NCBI GenBank assembly: GCA_016714795.1
Contig: JADKCA010000003.1
Location: 310,001-374,000, forward strand
DNA: 64,000 nt
Direction of reading: 5' to 3'
From: Sphingomonadales bacterium
Lineage (GTDB): Bacteria; Pseudomonadota; Alphaproteobacteria; Sphingomonadales; Sphingomonadaceae
Shown in pieces: positions 30,717 through 39,554 of the stretch (its first letter is position 1; the number at the start of each line of letters is the position of its first letter). A program made the translations under genes and the position numbers. The notes beneath the pieces were generated by a model, which saw only the letters and a list, made by a program, of their open reading frames with translations, made no database searches and was not told the DNA's origin.

Positions 30717-32306
30717 CTATTTTCCCTCTTTGGCCTTGTCCTTGTCCTTGTCTTTCTTGTCTTCGGGCGGGATGAAGTCGTTGATCTTGTCCAGCTCCAG
30801 CTCCTTGGCGAGTGCCTGAACGGCGGCGGCATCCTTGCCCGCGTCAATGGCATCCACCAGCTTGCGCGCCTTATTGTCATCGCCATTTTCGGCATTGAAC
30901 GCCACCGGCGCAAAAGTGGCCCGCGCCGCCTTCAGATCGCCCCGCAGCACATAGGCATAACCGATGCGGAAGTTGATCTGCTGATCCTGCGGCACCAGCA
31001 CAATTGCACGCAAGAGACCGGTCAGCGCGCCATCGCTGGGCGTGATGCCCCGTGCAGTGAACGTGTCATAATAAAGCAGGAAAGGCATGGCGTGGTCGGG
31101 ATCCGCCTTGTTGGCCTTCAGGAACCAGCTTTGCGCCGTCTTCCAGTCTGCTGCCGATTTGCTCTCCAGTGCACGGCGCGCATAAGCGCGACCTTTGTAG
31201 AGCATCGCCATGATGTTGGCAGGCTCCACCGCCAGCGCCCGGTCTGCCGCCGCCTCTGCCGCATCCAGATTGTTCGCGTCATACTCCATTTCCGCCAGAG
31301 AACGCTGCACCCACACGTCATTCTCAAAGCCCGTTGCCGCGTGGCGTCCGGCTTCCGCCACCTTGGGCGCGGTTTCCTTGGTCACACCGATGGCAGAGCG
31401 GATGCGCGTCGGCATCATGCGGTCCATGCCGGGGGAAACCGGCCTGACCTTGATGTCGATCCCCGCCTTCAGCGCATCGGGCGTGAAAGTCAGCCCCGGC
31501 AGCGTGGCGGAGCGGACATAGCGGTCAATCTCCTTGTTGAGCCCTTTCAGATCGCCAAACACCTTCTTGCCGGCCTCCAGCGGCGGCACCGTCTTGTTGA
31601 TCAGGCTGACATATTGCGCCAGCTGCCCGTTCCGCTTTCCGCCCAGCATCAGATAATGCACCATCAGCCAGCCCCGGCTGTAGCGCTGTTCGGTCTCGTC
31701 AGGCTTGAGCTTGCGGGTATCGCTGGTCAGCAATTGCTCCACTGTCCAGCGATTGGCATTGCCAATGGTATAGGTGCGCATCGAGGGTGCAGCCCCCAGC
31801 GTCACGCTGCCATCTTCATTGATATCCGCAGTGCCGAAAAACTCCGCCATGCCTTCGGTCACCCAGCCGGGATAAAAACTGCCGGAGGTGCTGAGCGTCA
31901 TATGGTGGGCATATTCATGGAAATAGACGTGCCGCGCGACGTTTCGCACCACATTATTGCCCTGCGCCTTGAGCGGGATCACCATGTAATTGCCCTGCGC
32001 GCTGGGCTGATAAAAACCGCCGACATTGCGCCGTCCTGCCAGCTTCTGCACCTCGCCCATATCCTCCACGACATAGACGGTGACGGGCTTGGTCTCATCG
32101 GTCTTGACGATCTGCCGCATCGCGCCGTCAAACCGCTCCATATTGTCGGCAAACTGGCGCAGCTTGGCCTCGCTCATGTCTCCATAAATCACGAAATGCT
32201 TGGTGGTCGCCTCCAGCCAAGCGGCGTGCGCAGATGCGGTCCACGCCAGACAGGACGCAGCCGCCAGACCGGCCAGAATTTTACCTTTACGCGACACAAC
32301 AGACAT
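30717..32306 (-). CDS. Exported zinc-metallopeptidase-like protein with TPR region (DUF1570-like)
   Basis: A 529-residue protein. The signal peptide ends near 'TASAHA' (residue 28). A gluzincin-like HExxH motif, 'YFHEYAHHMT', lies at about 127-136, with a downstream 'WVTEGMAEFFG' glutamate typical of the third zinc ligand. The C-terminal half contains TPR-like units ('AEAAADRALAVEPANIMAMLYKGRAYARRA', 'FRIGYAYVLRGDLKAARATF') and a very charged tail rich in Lys/Asp ('DKKDKDKDK'). Likely a periplasmic or outer-surface peptidase of unknown substrate. A divergent stretch separates it from the Excalibur gene. Confidence 0.8.
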   Translation of the reverse strand: MSVVSRKGKILAGLAAASCLAWTASAHAAWLEATTKHFVIYGDMSEAKLRQFADNMERFDGAMRQIVKTDETKPVTVYVVEDMGEVQKLAGRRNVGGFYQPSAQGNYMVIPLKAQGNNVVRNVARHVYFHEYAHHMTLSTSGSFYPGWVTEGMAEFFGTADINEDGSVTLGAAPSMRTYTIGNANRWTVEQLLTSDTRKLKPDETEQRYSRGWLMVHYLMLGGKRNGQLAQYVSLINKTVPPLEAGKKVFGDLKGLNKEIDRYVRSATLPGLTFTPDALKAGIDIKVRPVSPGMDRMMPTRIRSAIGVTKETAPKVAEAGRHAATGFENDVWVQRSLAEMEYDANNLDAAEAAADRALAVEPANIMAMLYKGRAYARRALESKSAADWKTAQSWFLKANKADPDHAMPFLLYYDTFTARGITPSDGALTGLLRAIVLVPQDQQINFRIGYAYVLRGDLKAARATFAPVAFNAENGDDNKARKLVDAIDAGKDAAAVQALAKELELDKINDFIPPEDKKDKDKDKAKEGK

Positions 32307-32418
32307 GATTCCTCCCGGATGAAAATGTGATCTGCGCCGATTGTAACAATGTTGCGAGCGGGTGCAATCAAACTGTGACGCGCCAAGGGAACTGCTTCAG
32401 CTCAGACCCTTGAAGCGT

Positions 32419-32784
32419 TCAGCGATTCAGGCGCCCGCCGGAGGCGCGGCGCATACGCTGCATCTGTCTTGCCCGAGCCGCCTCCAATGCGCCGTCATAA
32501 TCCTCGCAGGCGATGCCATCCTGATCGCTGTCCATGTCATCTCGATAGCCCGGCTGTCCGCGATAGAGCGGCGCACGCCCCGAAAGGCGGACCTGATCGC
32601 ATCCTGCATACCAGATTTGCGCGGTTTGCGGACGGGCTCGCCGCGCGGGAGACGAAACGTCAGGAATTTGCTCCGGCTCCTCCAACGTCTCGGACACAGT
32701 GGCAGAGAAGTCCTGCTGCTGGGCAAATGCTGCAGACGGGAAGACCAAAGCCGAAGCCGCAAGGGCGATAGAGATCACTTTCAT
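32419..32784 (-). CDS. Excalibur calcium-binding domain secreted protein
   Basis: A 121-residue exported protein. The signal peptide 'MKVISIALAASALVFPSAAFA' is followed by a short linker and a C-terminal Excalibur domain: 'YAGCDQVRLSGRAPLYRGQPGYRDDMDSDQDGIACE', with the DxDxDGxxCE calcium-loop signature and two cysteines. Such domains bind Ca2+ extracellularly. The ATG at 32784 begins the signal peptide; an earlier ATG at 32808 is less likely. Confidence 0.88.
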   Translation of the reverse strand: MKVISIALAASALVFPSAAFAQQQDFSATVSETLEEPEQIPDVSSPARRARPQTAQIWYAGCDQVRLSGRAPLYRGQPGYRDDMDSDQDGIACEDYDGALEAARARQMQRMRRASGGRLNR

Positions 32785-32851
32785 GCGTCCGTGGTGACGC
32801 GGCGACATTGCGAAAATGTAAACAGCCGAACGCGCACTGACGCGTGCTGCT

Positions 32852-33595
32852 CTATTTCCCCTTCACCTCTATCTGGTTGATCACGCCATAGCGGCTCAGC
32901 TCCGGTGCTGTCAGGCAGCGGCGGGTGGACTTGTCCGGCCCCGCCCCTGCCACGGCCTTTTGCTGGTACATCACCTCCGTCAGCAGCTTGCGCGAGATGC
33001 CCATGCGGATCAGGAAGTCATTATCCTCGCTCGCCTGTTGCGCGGTGCTTTGTTCGATCTCGCCGATCATGTCGACCGCGCCATCCAGATCCTGGCTGAT
33101 TTCGCCCTTCACATTTTCGCGGTCTGCAACATGAGTGAACATGTGGACGACGAACTGGCCGCCCGGCTCCACCACGCGCAGCGATCCACCCATGAAGATG
33201 AAATTGCATGAGGAAAAGCAGGCCCAGCCTTTGGGAATCCGCGTCACCATGCCGGGATATGCCTTGCGGATCAGCAGGCCCGCCGCATTGCCAGCGCGCG
33301 CCACGCCGCCGGGCGAGCGCAGCCAGATTTCCCCCACGCCGGGATTGGCCTTCAGCACGCGATCCAGCCGGGCGGGCATCTGCATGTCGATGGCCCCTTC
33401 GGCCAGCAGCACCTGCTTGTCCGCCAGATTCTTCACGGTGAACCGCATGTCCGGATAATTGGTCCAGTCCAGCCTTTGCGGGCAGCTGGGGTTGATCGGG
33501 TCCATAGCTTTGGACGCCTTCTTGGGCGCGGCCCCCAGCAACAGGAGTGCCGCAGCCAGAACCGCCCCCTTCACCCGGCGATCACGCATCGGCAA
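32852..33595 (-). CDS. Periplasmic ClpP/crotonase-like protein (COG3904 type)
   Basis: A 247-residue exported protein with a hydrophobic N-terminus. The central part has the ClpP-like fold markers: 'VGEIWLRSPGGVARAGNAAGLLIRK', 'GWACFSSCNFIFMGGSLR' (a serine in the position of the ClpP nucleophile flanked by cysteines), and 'GGQFVVHMF'. These match predicted periplasmic Clp-like proteins of unknown role. Its first 14 bases overlap the end of the upstream glycine-zipper gene, so the two are probably co-translated. Confidence 0.75.
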   Translation of the reverse strand: MPMRDRRVKGAVLAAALLLLGAAPKKASKAMDPINPSCPQRLDWTNYPDMRFTVKNLADKQVLLAEGAIDMQMPARLDRVLKANPGVGEIWLRSPGGVARAGNAAGLLIRKAYPGMVTRIPKGWACFSSCNFIFMGGSLRVVEPGGQFVVHMFTHVADRENVKGEISQDLDGAVDMIGEIEQSTAQQASEDNDFLIRMGISRKLLTEVMYQQKAVAGAGPDKSTRRCLTAPELSRYGVINQIEVKGK

Positions 33596-34124
33596 TGGCG
33601 AAGCGCGGATTGGGCGGCACGCGGCACATCTTCTTTTCGGCGCGCGTTTCTTCCCCGTCGACGATGATGACGTCGCTCACCATCATGCAGCTTTTCTTGC
33701 CGCTCGGCGGTTCAAGCGCGGCGATGGTGGTGGTGCCCGTCACGCCGGGGCGCGTCTCGCTTTCCCACGTCACGCTGTCCCCCACCTTTTCACCGCGTAC
33801 CGCCTCTTGCGTGGCGATGGCCGCTTTCTCCTGCTCCTTGGCATCGAGACGGCAGGCAATGTCGGGCGTTAGCGAGGTGCGGAATGCGAAAACTGGCATG
33901 AAGCGCGCGCCCGTCACGCGGCCCAAAGCTGCCCCTGCGGCAGCACCTGCAACGGCACCCAATATCTTCTTTCCGCTGCTGCCCTTCTTTTTGGGCGCGG
34001 CGGCGGCGCAGGCGGCGTCTTCCACCTTCTTCTTTTTCTTGCCGACAGAGAAGCTCAGCTGCGCCGACGCGGGCAGCGGCGCCACCAATGAAACGGCCAG
34101 AACGGCCAGCATTATCTTGCGCAT
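33582..34124 (-). CDS. Secreted glycine-zipper hypothetical protein
   Basis: A 180-residue exported protein. The signal peptide ends near 'PLPASA'; a lysine cluster ('GKKKKKVED') is followed by a glycine/alanine zipper ('KKILGAVAGAAAGAALGRVTGA') that could insert in or associate with a membrane. The C-terminal part has no family I recognise; three cysteines are spread through it. The start at 34124 begins the signal peptide. It overlaps the downstream ClpP-like gene by 14 bases. Confidence 0.72.
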   Translation of the reverse strand: MRKIMLAVLAVSLVAPLPASAQLSFSVGKKKKKVEDAACAAAAPKKKGSSGKKILGAVAGAAAGAALGRVTGARFMPVFAFRTSLTPDIACRLDAKEQEKAAIATQEAVRGEKVGDSVTWESETRPGVTGTTTIAALEPPSGKKSCMMVSDVIIVDGEETRAEKKMCRVPPNPRFAIADA

Positions 34125-34408
34125 CTTCGTCACACGTCTACTCCCCCGAACGGTGATCCGACACTTAGACCGCGCATCACCGCGCGGCAAGCAATCTGCC
34201 GGACGCATGTATATTCCGTCCAATACCGGCCACACCGTCTTGGATAAGACGTTGAATAACCGGGCTCAACGGGATGACAGCATAAATTTGCGTCCGTTTT
34301 TTCCTATGACGACAGTCACAGATTCTGCTAATCCTGTTCGGGTAAAGGTCGTGAAGTTGAACAGGGCCGCGCGATCCACAGGGGATAGCTGGTCCGCCAA
34401 ACGAAGGA

Positions 34409-35206
34409 ATGTCTCGCGTGCGTAAGATTGCAATGACTATGGCCATGGTCGCGTTGGCCGCCACCGCCACACCCGCTCTTGCCAAGAAGGAAGCAGACGA
34501 CAAGTCTTCATCCCGCAAGGCACAAGAGCGCGGCACGGCGGATATTCCCGTGTGCACCCGCCGCCTCGGCACGATTGCCATCATGGAGCCGGAAACCAAA
34601 TGGTGGACCGAACTTGGCCTTTCCAATCCGGAAGCGATCATCAAATTTTTCGTCATGAAATCCGGCTGTTTCGGGCTGGTGGATCGTGGCGGCGGTCTGG
34701 CCGCGCGCGCGGTGGAGCGTGCGCTGGGTGATTCGGGCGAGCTTCAGCATGGCTCCAACCTTGGCAAGCGTCAGGTGAAGGCCGCAGACTATGTTGTTGT
34801 GCCGGACATCATCACCACCAACAGCAACTCCGGCGGCGGCGGCTTTGGCGGCGCGCTGATGGGCGGCATTGGCGGCATGTTGGGCGGTCGCGCACTGGGC
34901 GGCCTTGTGGGCGGCATGAAGGTCTCCAAGAAGGAAGCCAATGTGACGCTGAGCCTCGTCAACGTCCGCACCACCGAAATCCAGTCACTCTCTGAGGGCT
35001 ATTACCGCAAGAAGGACATCAGCTGGGGTGCCGGTGGCGGTGCCTGGTGGGGCGGTGGCCTCGCGGCAGCCGGTGGCGGCGGCTACCAGAATTCGGAAAT
35101 CGGGCAGGTGATCGTGCTCGCCTATCTCGATGCTTACAAGAAGATGGTCGGCCAGCTGGGCGGCCTTCCGGAAGACGCCAGCGCTGCGGCCCCGCGCGCC
35201 GAATAG
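34409..35206 (+). CDS. CsgG/HfaB family curli-type secretion protein
   Basis: A 265-residue exported protein with a signal peptide ending after 'TPALA' (about residue 25). The CsgG-like core has 'LGTIAIMEPETKWWTELGLSNPEAIIKFFVMKSGCFGLVDRGGG' and 'KAADYVVVPDIIT', followed by a Gly-rich stretch ('GGGGFGGALMGGIGGMLGG'), 'NVTLSLVNVRTTEIQSLSEGYY' and another Gly/Trp-rich loop. CsgG forms the outer-membrane channel for curli subunits; HfaB acts in holdfast attachment. No curlin or CsgE/F homologues are next to it, so the exported partner is unknown. Confidence 0.8.
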   Translation: MSRVRKIAMTMAMVALAATATPALAKKEADDKSSSRKAQERGTADIPVCTRRLGTIAIMEPETKWWTELGLSNPEAIIKFFVMKSGCFGLVDRGGGLAARAVERALGDSGELQHGSNLGKRQVKAADYVVVPDIITTNSNSGGGGFGGALMGGIGGMLGGRALGGLVGGMKVSKKEANVTLSLVNVRTTEIQSLSEGYYRKKDISWGAGGGAWWGGGLAAAGGGGYQNSEIGQVIVLAYLDAYKKMVGQLGGLPEDASAAAPRAE

Positions 35207-35224
35207 TCTGTCCGGTTCTGGCTG

Positions 35225-35266
35225 AAACGAAGAAGGGGTTGGCGCAGGTCAGCCCCTTTTTCGTTT
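35225..35266 (+). terminator. Rho-independent terminator after the CsgG-like gene
   Basis: Arms 35225-35241 and 35250-35266 pair at 15 of 17 positions (core AAGGGG / CCCCTT) around an 8-base loop, with a T-run on the right arm. It begins 19 bases after the plus-strand stop and overlaps the last codons of the convergent ferric-reductase-like gene. Confidence 0.8.
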
Positions 35267-35827
35267 GATCTGCGCGGCAACCCTCAGCGCCAATGCGGCA
35301 ATGCACAGGCCAAAGAACAAGAGTCCTTCCGCACGCCGCGCCGGATCGCCGATCCGCCCCGCATAGCTGAACGCAAAGATGAACCACAGCCAGTGAATGC
35401 CGAGCGTGTGAAGGCGCTTCCACCATGGGCCCAGCGCGCGGACAGACGCATCGTTGGAGGTCAGCGCCATCGCGTAGAGCAGGGCATAGGCCCCACCCCC
35501 GCCTATCAGCGTTGTGGCGGAAGGCATTGTGCCCGCCACCGCATTGTACAAAGCCAGCGCCATCAGATGAACGCTGTGCGTCAGCGCAAAGGACAGGCCC
35601 CATTGCCGCCGATGCCGCAAGATGGCGCGCGCCCCATCCCCCGGCCAAAGTCTGGCCAGCGATGACGCGCAGTAAGTGATCAGAAACAGCGGCAGGCCAA
35701 CCCGTGCGGTGTAACGCGCGGCCAGCTGCCATTGTTCTAGCAGCCCGGAGCCCCAACCGAAGCCAAAGGCCACAGCCAGCCCGGACAATGCGATGGCGAG
35801 CCCAATCGGAAACAGGCGCGTGCCCAT
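35249..35827 (-). CDS. Ferric-reductase-like transmembrane protein
   Basis: A 192-residue membrane protein with six predicted helices and histidines placed as in the ferric-reductase-like/MsrQ group ('GLSFALTHSVHLMALALYNAV' and 'LHTLGIHWLWFIFAFSYAGR'), which would bind b-type haem. MsrQ partners with the MsrP methionine sulfoxide reductase, but no msrP is adjacent, so only the general fold is assigned. The C-terminus 'AAQIKRKRG' overlaps the terminator of the convergent gene. Confidence 0.78.
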   Translation of the reverse strand: MGTRLFPIGLAIALSGLAVAFGFGWGSGLLEQWQLAARYTARVGLPLFLITYCASSLARLWPGDGARAILRHRRQWGLSFALTHSVHLMALALYNAVAGTMPSATTLIGGGGAYALLYAMALTSNDASVRALGPWWKRLHTLGIHWLWFIFAFSYAGRIGDPARRAEGLLFFGLCIAALALRVAAQIKRKRG

Positions 35828-35886
35828 CCTCCCCCCTTCCTCATGAATAAAGGAGGGAGGCTATCGTCCTGCCACGCCAAAGGCAA

Positions 35887-37365
35887 TTACCCAGCCAGCG
35901 CCTTCTTCAGCAACTCATTGACCACGCCCGGATTGGCCTTGCCCTGCGTCGCCTTCATCGTCTGGCCGACGAAGAAGCCGAACAGCGCTTCCTTGCCGCC
36001 GCGATACTGCTCCAGCTGGCCGGGGTTCTTGGCGAGGACTTCGGCGATCACCGCTTCAATCGCACCAGTGTCGCTGGTCTGCTTCAGGCCCTTTTCTTCA
36101 ACGATGGCCGCAGCCTCTCCGCCGGTTTCGAGCATGATTTCAAACACCTGCTTGGCGATGGTGCCAGAAATCGTGCCGTCTGCCACCAGCTTGAGCAGGC
36201 CCGCTGCCTGCTCCGGCGAAACGGGCGACTCCGCAATGTCCTTGCCCAAGCGGTTGAGCGCGCCGAACAGTTCGGACATCACCCAATTGGCCGCCTGTTT
36301 GCCATCCACGCCTTCGCCCAGCAGCGCTTCAAACCAGCGCGCGGTCTCCACGTCTGCGGTCAGCACCGCCGCGTTGTACGCACTGACGCCCAGTCCATTC
36401 ACATAGCGGGCGCGCTTGGCATCGGGCAGTTCGGGCAGGCTCGCGCGGCATTCCTCAAGAAACGCGTCGTCCAGCTCCAGCGGCAGCAGATCAGGATCGG
36501 GGAAGTAGCGATAGTCATGCGCATCTTCCTTGGAGCGCATCGACCGCGTGACATTCTTGTCCGGATCATAAAGGCGCGTTTCCTGCACCACGCGGCCACC
36601 ATCCTCGATCAGATCGACCTGACGGCGCGCTTCGCTCTCCACCACGGCCATCACGAACCGCACCGAATTGACGTTCTTCGTCTCCGTGCGCGTGCCAAAT
36701 TCTTCGCCGGGCTTGCGCACCGAAACGTTGACGTCTGCCCGCATCGAGCCCTGATCCATATTGCCGTCGCACGAGCCGACATAGCGCAGGATCTGGCGCA
36801 GTTTGGCCAGATACGCCCCGGCTTCGGCAGGCGAACGCATATCCGGCCGCGACACGATTTCCATCAGCGCCACGCCCGAGCGGTTGAGATCGACATAAGA
36901 CATGGTCGGGTGCTGATCATGCATCAGCTTGCCCGCATCCTGCTCCACATGAATGCGTTCGATGCCGATGGTCTTGGGCGCGGGGATACCGGCCTTTTCA
37001 TCGGCATCAATCTCCAGCGCGCCTTCGCCGACGATGGGATGATAGAGCTGCGAAATCTGGTAGCCCTGCGGCAGATCAGCATAGAAATAATTCTTGCGAT
37101 CGAAGCGGCTCCATTTGTTGATCTGCGCTTCGATCGCCATGCCAGTGCGCACGGCCTGGCGGATGCACTCGCGGTTGGGCACGGGGAGCATCCCCGGCAT
37201 CGCTGCATCCACAAGCGAAACCTGCGTATTCGGCTCCGCGCCAAAGGCCGTTGCCGCGCCCGAAAATAGCTTGGCGTTGGAGGTGACCTGCGCATGGACT
37301 TCGAGGCCGATCACGACCTCCCATTCGCCGGTTGCGCCCTGGATGCGGTAGGATGTTTCAGTCAT
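35887..37365 (-). CDS. gatB: Asp-tRNA(Asn)/Glu-tRNA(Gln) amidotransferase subunit B
   Basis: A 492-residue GatB, the kinase/transferase and tRNA-binding subunit of the GatCAB complex that makes Gln-tRNA(Gln) and/or Asn-tRNA(Asn). 'WEVVIGLEVHAQVTSNAKLFSGA' opens the catalytic cradle; 'YFYADLPQGYQISQ', 'LMHDQHPTMSYVDLNRSGVALMEIVS' and the C-terminal YqeY-like 'NPGVVNELLKKAL' are standard. The start at 37365 precedes 'MTETSYRIQG'. It follows gatC and gatA, with a small unknown gene between gatA and gatB. Confidence 0.96.
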   Translation of the reverse strand: MTETSYRIQGATGEWEVVIGLEVHAQVTSNAKLFSGAATAFGAEPNTQVSLVDAAMPGMLPVPNRECIRQAVRTGMAIEAQINKWSRFDRKNYFYADLPQGYQISQLYHPIVGEGALEIDADEKAGIPAPKTIGIERIHVEQDAGKLMHDQHPTMSYVDLNRSGVALMEIVSRPDMRSPAEAGAYLAKLRQILRYVGSCDGNMDQGSMRADVNVSVRKPGEEFGTRTETKNVNSVRFVMAVVESEARRQVDLIEDGGRVVQETRLYDPDKNVTRSMRSKEDAHDYRYFPDPDLLPLELDDAFLEECRASLPELPDAKRARYVNGLGVSAYNAAVLTADVETARWFEALLGEGVDGKQAANWVMSELFGALNRLGKDIAESPVSPEQAAGLLKLVADGTISGTIAKQVFEIMLETGGEAAAIVEEKGLKQTSDTGAIEAVIAEVLAKNPGQLEQYRGGKEALFGFFVGQTMKATQGKANPGVVNELLKKALAG

Positions 37366-37612
37366 GCTCAGGTTTCCAATTATCTTTGGCAGCTTGGCGC
37401 ATCGCTGCAAACATGGGGTCATACCGACTCATAAATTCGCTGCTCAACTGTTCCGGGAGGCGTTCAAACATTGACGTGATCGCGTCCAGAATTGCCTCGA
37501 CTTCTTCTGGCTCGACCAATCCATTGTTGATCAATATTCGATGAGAATGAAGCGAGGACGTAAGTGACGCCAATGAGATCGCCATTTCGGGTGACATTGA
37601 ACTCACCACCAC
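37358..37612 (-). CDS. Small hypothetical protein between gatA and gatB
   Basis: Up to 84 residues from GTG 37612 (overlapping the gatA end), or 79 from ATG 37597. Its stop lies inside the first codons of gatB, so translation is coupled on both sides. The sequence is acidic and helical ('EPEEVEAILDAITSMFERLPEQLSSEFM') with no family I recognise. Base composition is less GC-rich than the gat genes, suggesting later insertion into the operon. Its coupling argues for a real gene. Confidence 0.6.
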   Translation of the reverse strand: MVVSSMSPEMAISLASLTSSLHSHRILINNGLVEPEEVEAILDAITSMFERLPEQLSSEFMSRYDPMFAAMRQAAKDNWKPEHD

Positions 37613-39084
37613 TTCTCCGCCCGCGCCGCAAATCCCGCGCGCTGCTCAATTGCCAGTCCCGCGTTCAAAACGCCCTGTTCGTCAAACGCCTTGCCGATGA
37701 TCTGGAGGCCCAGCGGAAGTCCACCTGCGTCCAGCCCGCCCGGCACCGACATGGCAGGGAGCCCTGCCAGCGACGTCGGCACGGTGAAAACGTCATTGAG
37801 ATACATGGCCAGCGGATCGTCGCTCTTTTCACCCAGCGCGAAGGCAGCGCTTGGTGCTGTTGGCGTCAGCAACAGATCGCAACTTTCCCAGGCGGCGTCG
37901 AAATCCCGCGCGATGAGCGTGCGGACCTTTTGCGCCTGCGTGTAATAGGCGTCGTAAAAGCCCGCGCTCAGCACATAGGTGCCGATCATGATGCGGCGCT
38001 TCACTTCAGCACCAAAGCCTGCCGCGCGCGTTGCAGCATACATATCCTGCAAGCCCGCGCCATCGGGCAGATCGCGCAGACCGTAGCGCACGCCATCATA
38101 GCGGGCGAGGTTGGAGGACGCTTCAGCAGGTGCCACGATGTAATAAGCGGGCAGCGCATATTTTGTGTGGGGGAGCGAGACCGAGACGATCTCTGCGCCC
38201 GCATCCTTCAGCCAGGCGATGCCCTGTTCCCACAGCGCGTCGATTTCGGCGGGCATGCCGTCCACACGATATTCCTTGGGAATGCCGATGCGCTTTCCCT
38301 TCAGGTCGGCGGACAGCCCCGCTTCCCACTGGGGCACGGGCATGTTGAGGCTGGTGGAATCCTTGGGATCAAACCCCGCCATATTCTCCAGCAAAATCGC
38401 GCAATCCTGCACATCGCGTGCCATCGGCCCGGCCTGATCGAGCGAGGAGGCGAACGCCACGATGCCCCAGCGCGAGCAGCGGCCATAAGTGGGCTTGATC
38501 CCCGCAATGCCCGCAAAAGAGGCTGGCTGACGGATCGATCCGCCCGTATCCGTGCCGGTTGCCCCCGGGCAGAGATGCGCGGCAATTGCCGCGGCTGATC
38601 CGCCCGAAGAGCCCCCCGGCGTGAGCGGCGCATTGTCTCCGCCGCCGCGCCGCCAAGGCGAAATCACATTGCCGAAATAGCTCGTCTCGTTGGAGGAGCC
38701 CATGGCGAACTGGTCCATGTTGAGCTTGCCCAGCATCCCTGCGCCCGCATCCCAGAGCTTTTGCGACACGGACGATTCATATTCGGGCACAAAGCCTTCG
38801 AGGATATGGCTGGCGGCGGTTGTCTGCACGCCCTTGGTGGCGAACAGATCCTTCATGCCGATGGGCACGCCAGAGAGCGGCTTGAGTGTGCCAGCCGCGC
38901 GATCCTTGTCCGCCGCGTCGGCTGCGGCCAACGCATGGTCCGGCGTTTCTACGATGAAGGCGTTGAGTAGCTTGGCCGCCGCCACATTCGCGTTGAAGCC
39001 TTCCGCCACGTCGCGCGCGGAAAAGTCTCCGGCGCGGAAGCCGTCGCGGATCTGGGCGATGGTGAGGTTGGTGAGTTCGGTCAT
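37603..39084 (-). CDS. gatA: Asp-tRNA(Asn)/Glu-tRNA(Gln) amidotransferase subunit A
   Basis: A 493-residue amidase-signature enzyme that releases ammonia from glutamine for GatB. The catalytic Ser-cisSer-Lys triad is present: the lysine in 'PIGMKDLFATKG', and the serines in 'TPGGSSGGSAAAIAA' and 'DTGGSIRQPASF'. The order and length are normal for GatA. A family-C repeat pair (39096-39181) separates it from gatC. Confidence 0.96.
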   Translation of the reverse strand: MTELTNLTIAQIRDGFRAGDFSARDVAEGFNANVAAAKLLNAFIVETPDHALAAADAADKDRAAGTLKPLSGVPIGMKDLFATKGVQTTAASHILEGFVPEYESSVSQKLWDAGAGMLGKLNMDQFAMGSSNETSYFGNVISPWRRGGGDNAPLTPGGSSGGSAAAIAAHLCPGATGTDTGGSIRQPASFAGIAGIKPTYGRCSRWGIVAFASSLDQAGPMARDVQDCAILLENMAGFDPKDSTSLNMPVPQWEAGLSADLKGKRIGIPKEYRVDGMPAEIDALWEQGIAWLKDAGAEIVSVSLPHTKYALPAYYIVAPAEASSNLARYDGVRYGLRDLPDGAGLQDMYAATRAAGFGAEVKRRIMIGTYVLSAGFYDAYYTQAQKVRTLIARDFDAAWESCDLLLTPTAPSAAFALGEKSDDPLAMYLNDVFTVPTSLAGLPAMSVPGGLDAGGLPLGLQIIGKAFDEQGVLNAGLAIEQRAGFAARAEKWW

Positions 39085-39095
39085 ATTACTCCTCC

Positions 39096-39181
39096 GTCAT
39101 GCTGAACTTGTTTCAGCATCCATGCCGCTCAGCATGGTGACAGAAATTGGGGCATGGGCCCTGAAACAAGTCCAGGGTGAC
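39096..39181. repeat. Inverted pair of palindromic units between gatC and gatA
   Basis: Left arm 39096-39126 and right arm 39151-39181 are imperfect inverted copies (core CTGAACTTGTTTCAG / CTGAAACAAG), 24 bases apart. Same family as 10861-10970 in the suf operon. The resulting mRNA hairpin could modulate the gatC/gatA ratio. Confidence 0.85.
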
Positions 39182-39201
39182 GGCATTCGGGTGGGCACAC
39201 T

Positions 39202-39504
39202 CTATTCGATCACCTTGGGCACGCCAAAAAACCCGTGCTCGCGCGCGGGAGCGTTGGCGAGAACCTTGCTCTGCACGCCCCCGCCGGTCAGCGGGTCGGC
39301 ATTGACCACATCATCGCGCAGACGTTGCGTGTTGGGGATGACGGCCGTCATCGGCTCAACGGACGAGGTATCCACCTCGCCCAATTGCTCGACAAAGCCG
39401 AGGATATTGTTGAGTTCGGGCACCATCGCCTCAACCTCGGCATCGCTGGCAGCAATGCGGGCAAGGCTGGCGATTTTGCGGACGGTTGCGTGATCGACAG
39501 ACAT
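39202..39504 (-). CDS. gatC: Asp-tRNA(Asn)/Glu-tRNA(Gln) amidotransferase subunit C
   Basis: A 100-residue GatC, the small subunit that stabilises GatA and wraps around the GatAB interface. The pattern 'VRKIASLARIAASDAEVEAMVPELNNILGFVEQLGEVDTSSVEPM' is diagnostic, and the tail 'FGVPKVIE' is typical. It is the first gene of the gatCA-x-B group on the minus strand. Confidence 0.95.
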   Translation of the reverse strand: MSVDHATVRKIASLARIAASDAEVEAMVPELNNILGFVEQLGEVDTSSVEPMTAVIPNTQRLRDDVVNADPLTGGGVQSKVLANAPAREHGFFGVPKVIE

Positions 39505-39554
39505 GGGCCGCGCCTAGCAGGGCGCGCCGCGCGGGTCCAGAGGGAGACGGTGGA

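Noticed and set aside
38690..39493. 267-codon plus-strand open frame across gatA and gatC
   Set aside because: Antisense to two gat genes and running through the repeat pair; no supporting motif.
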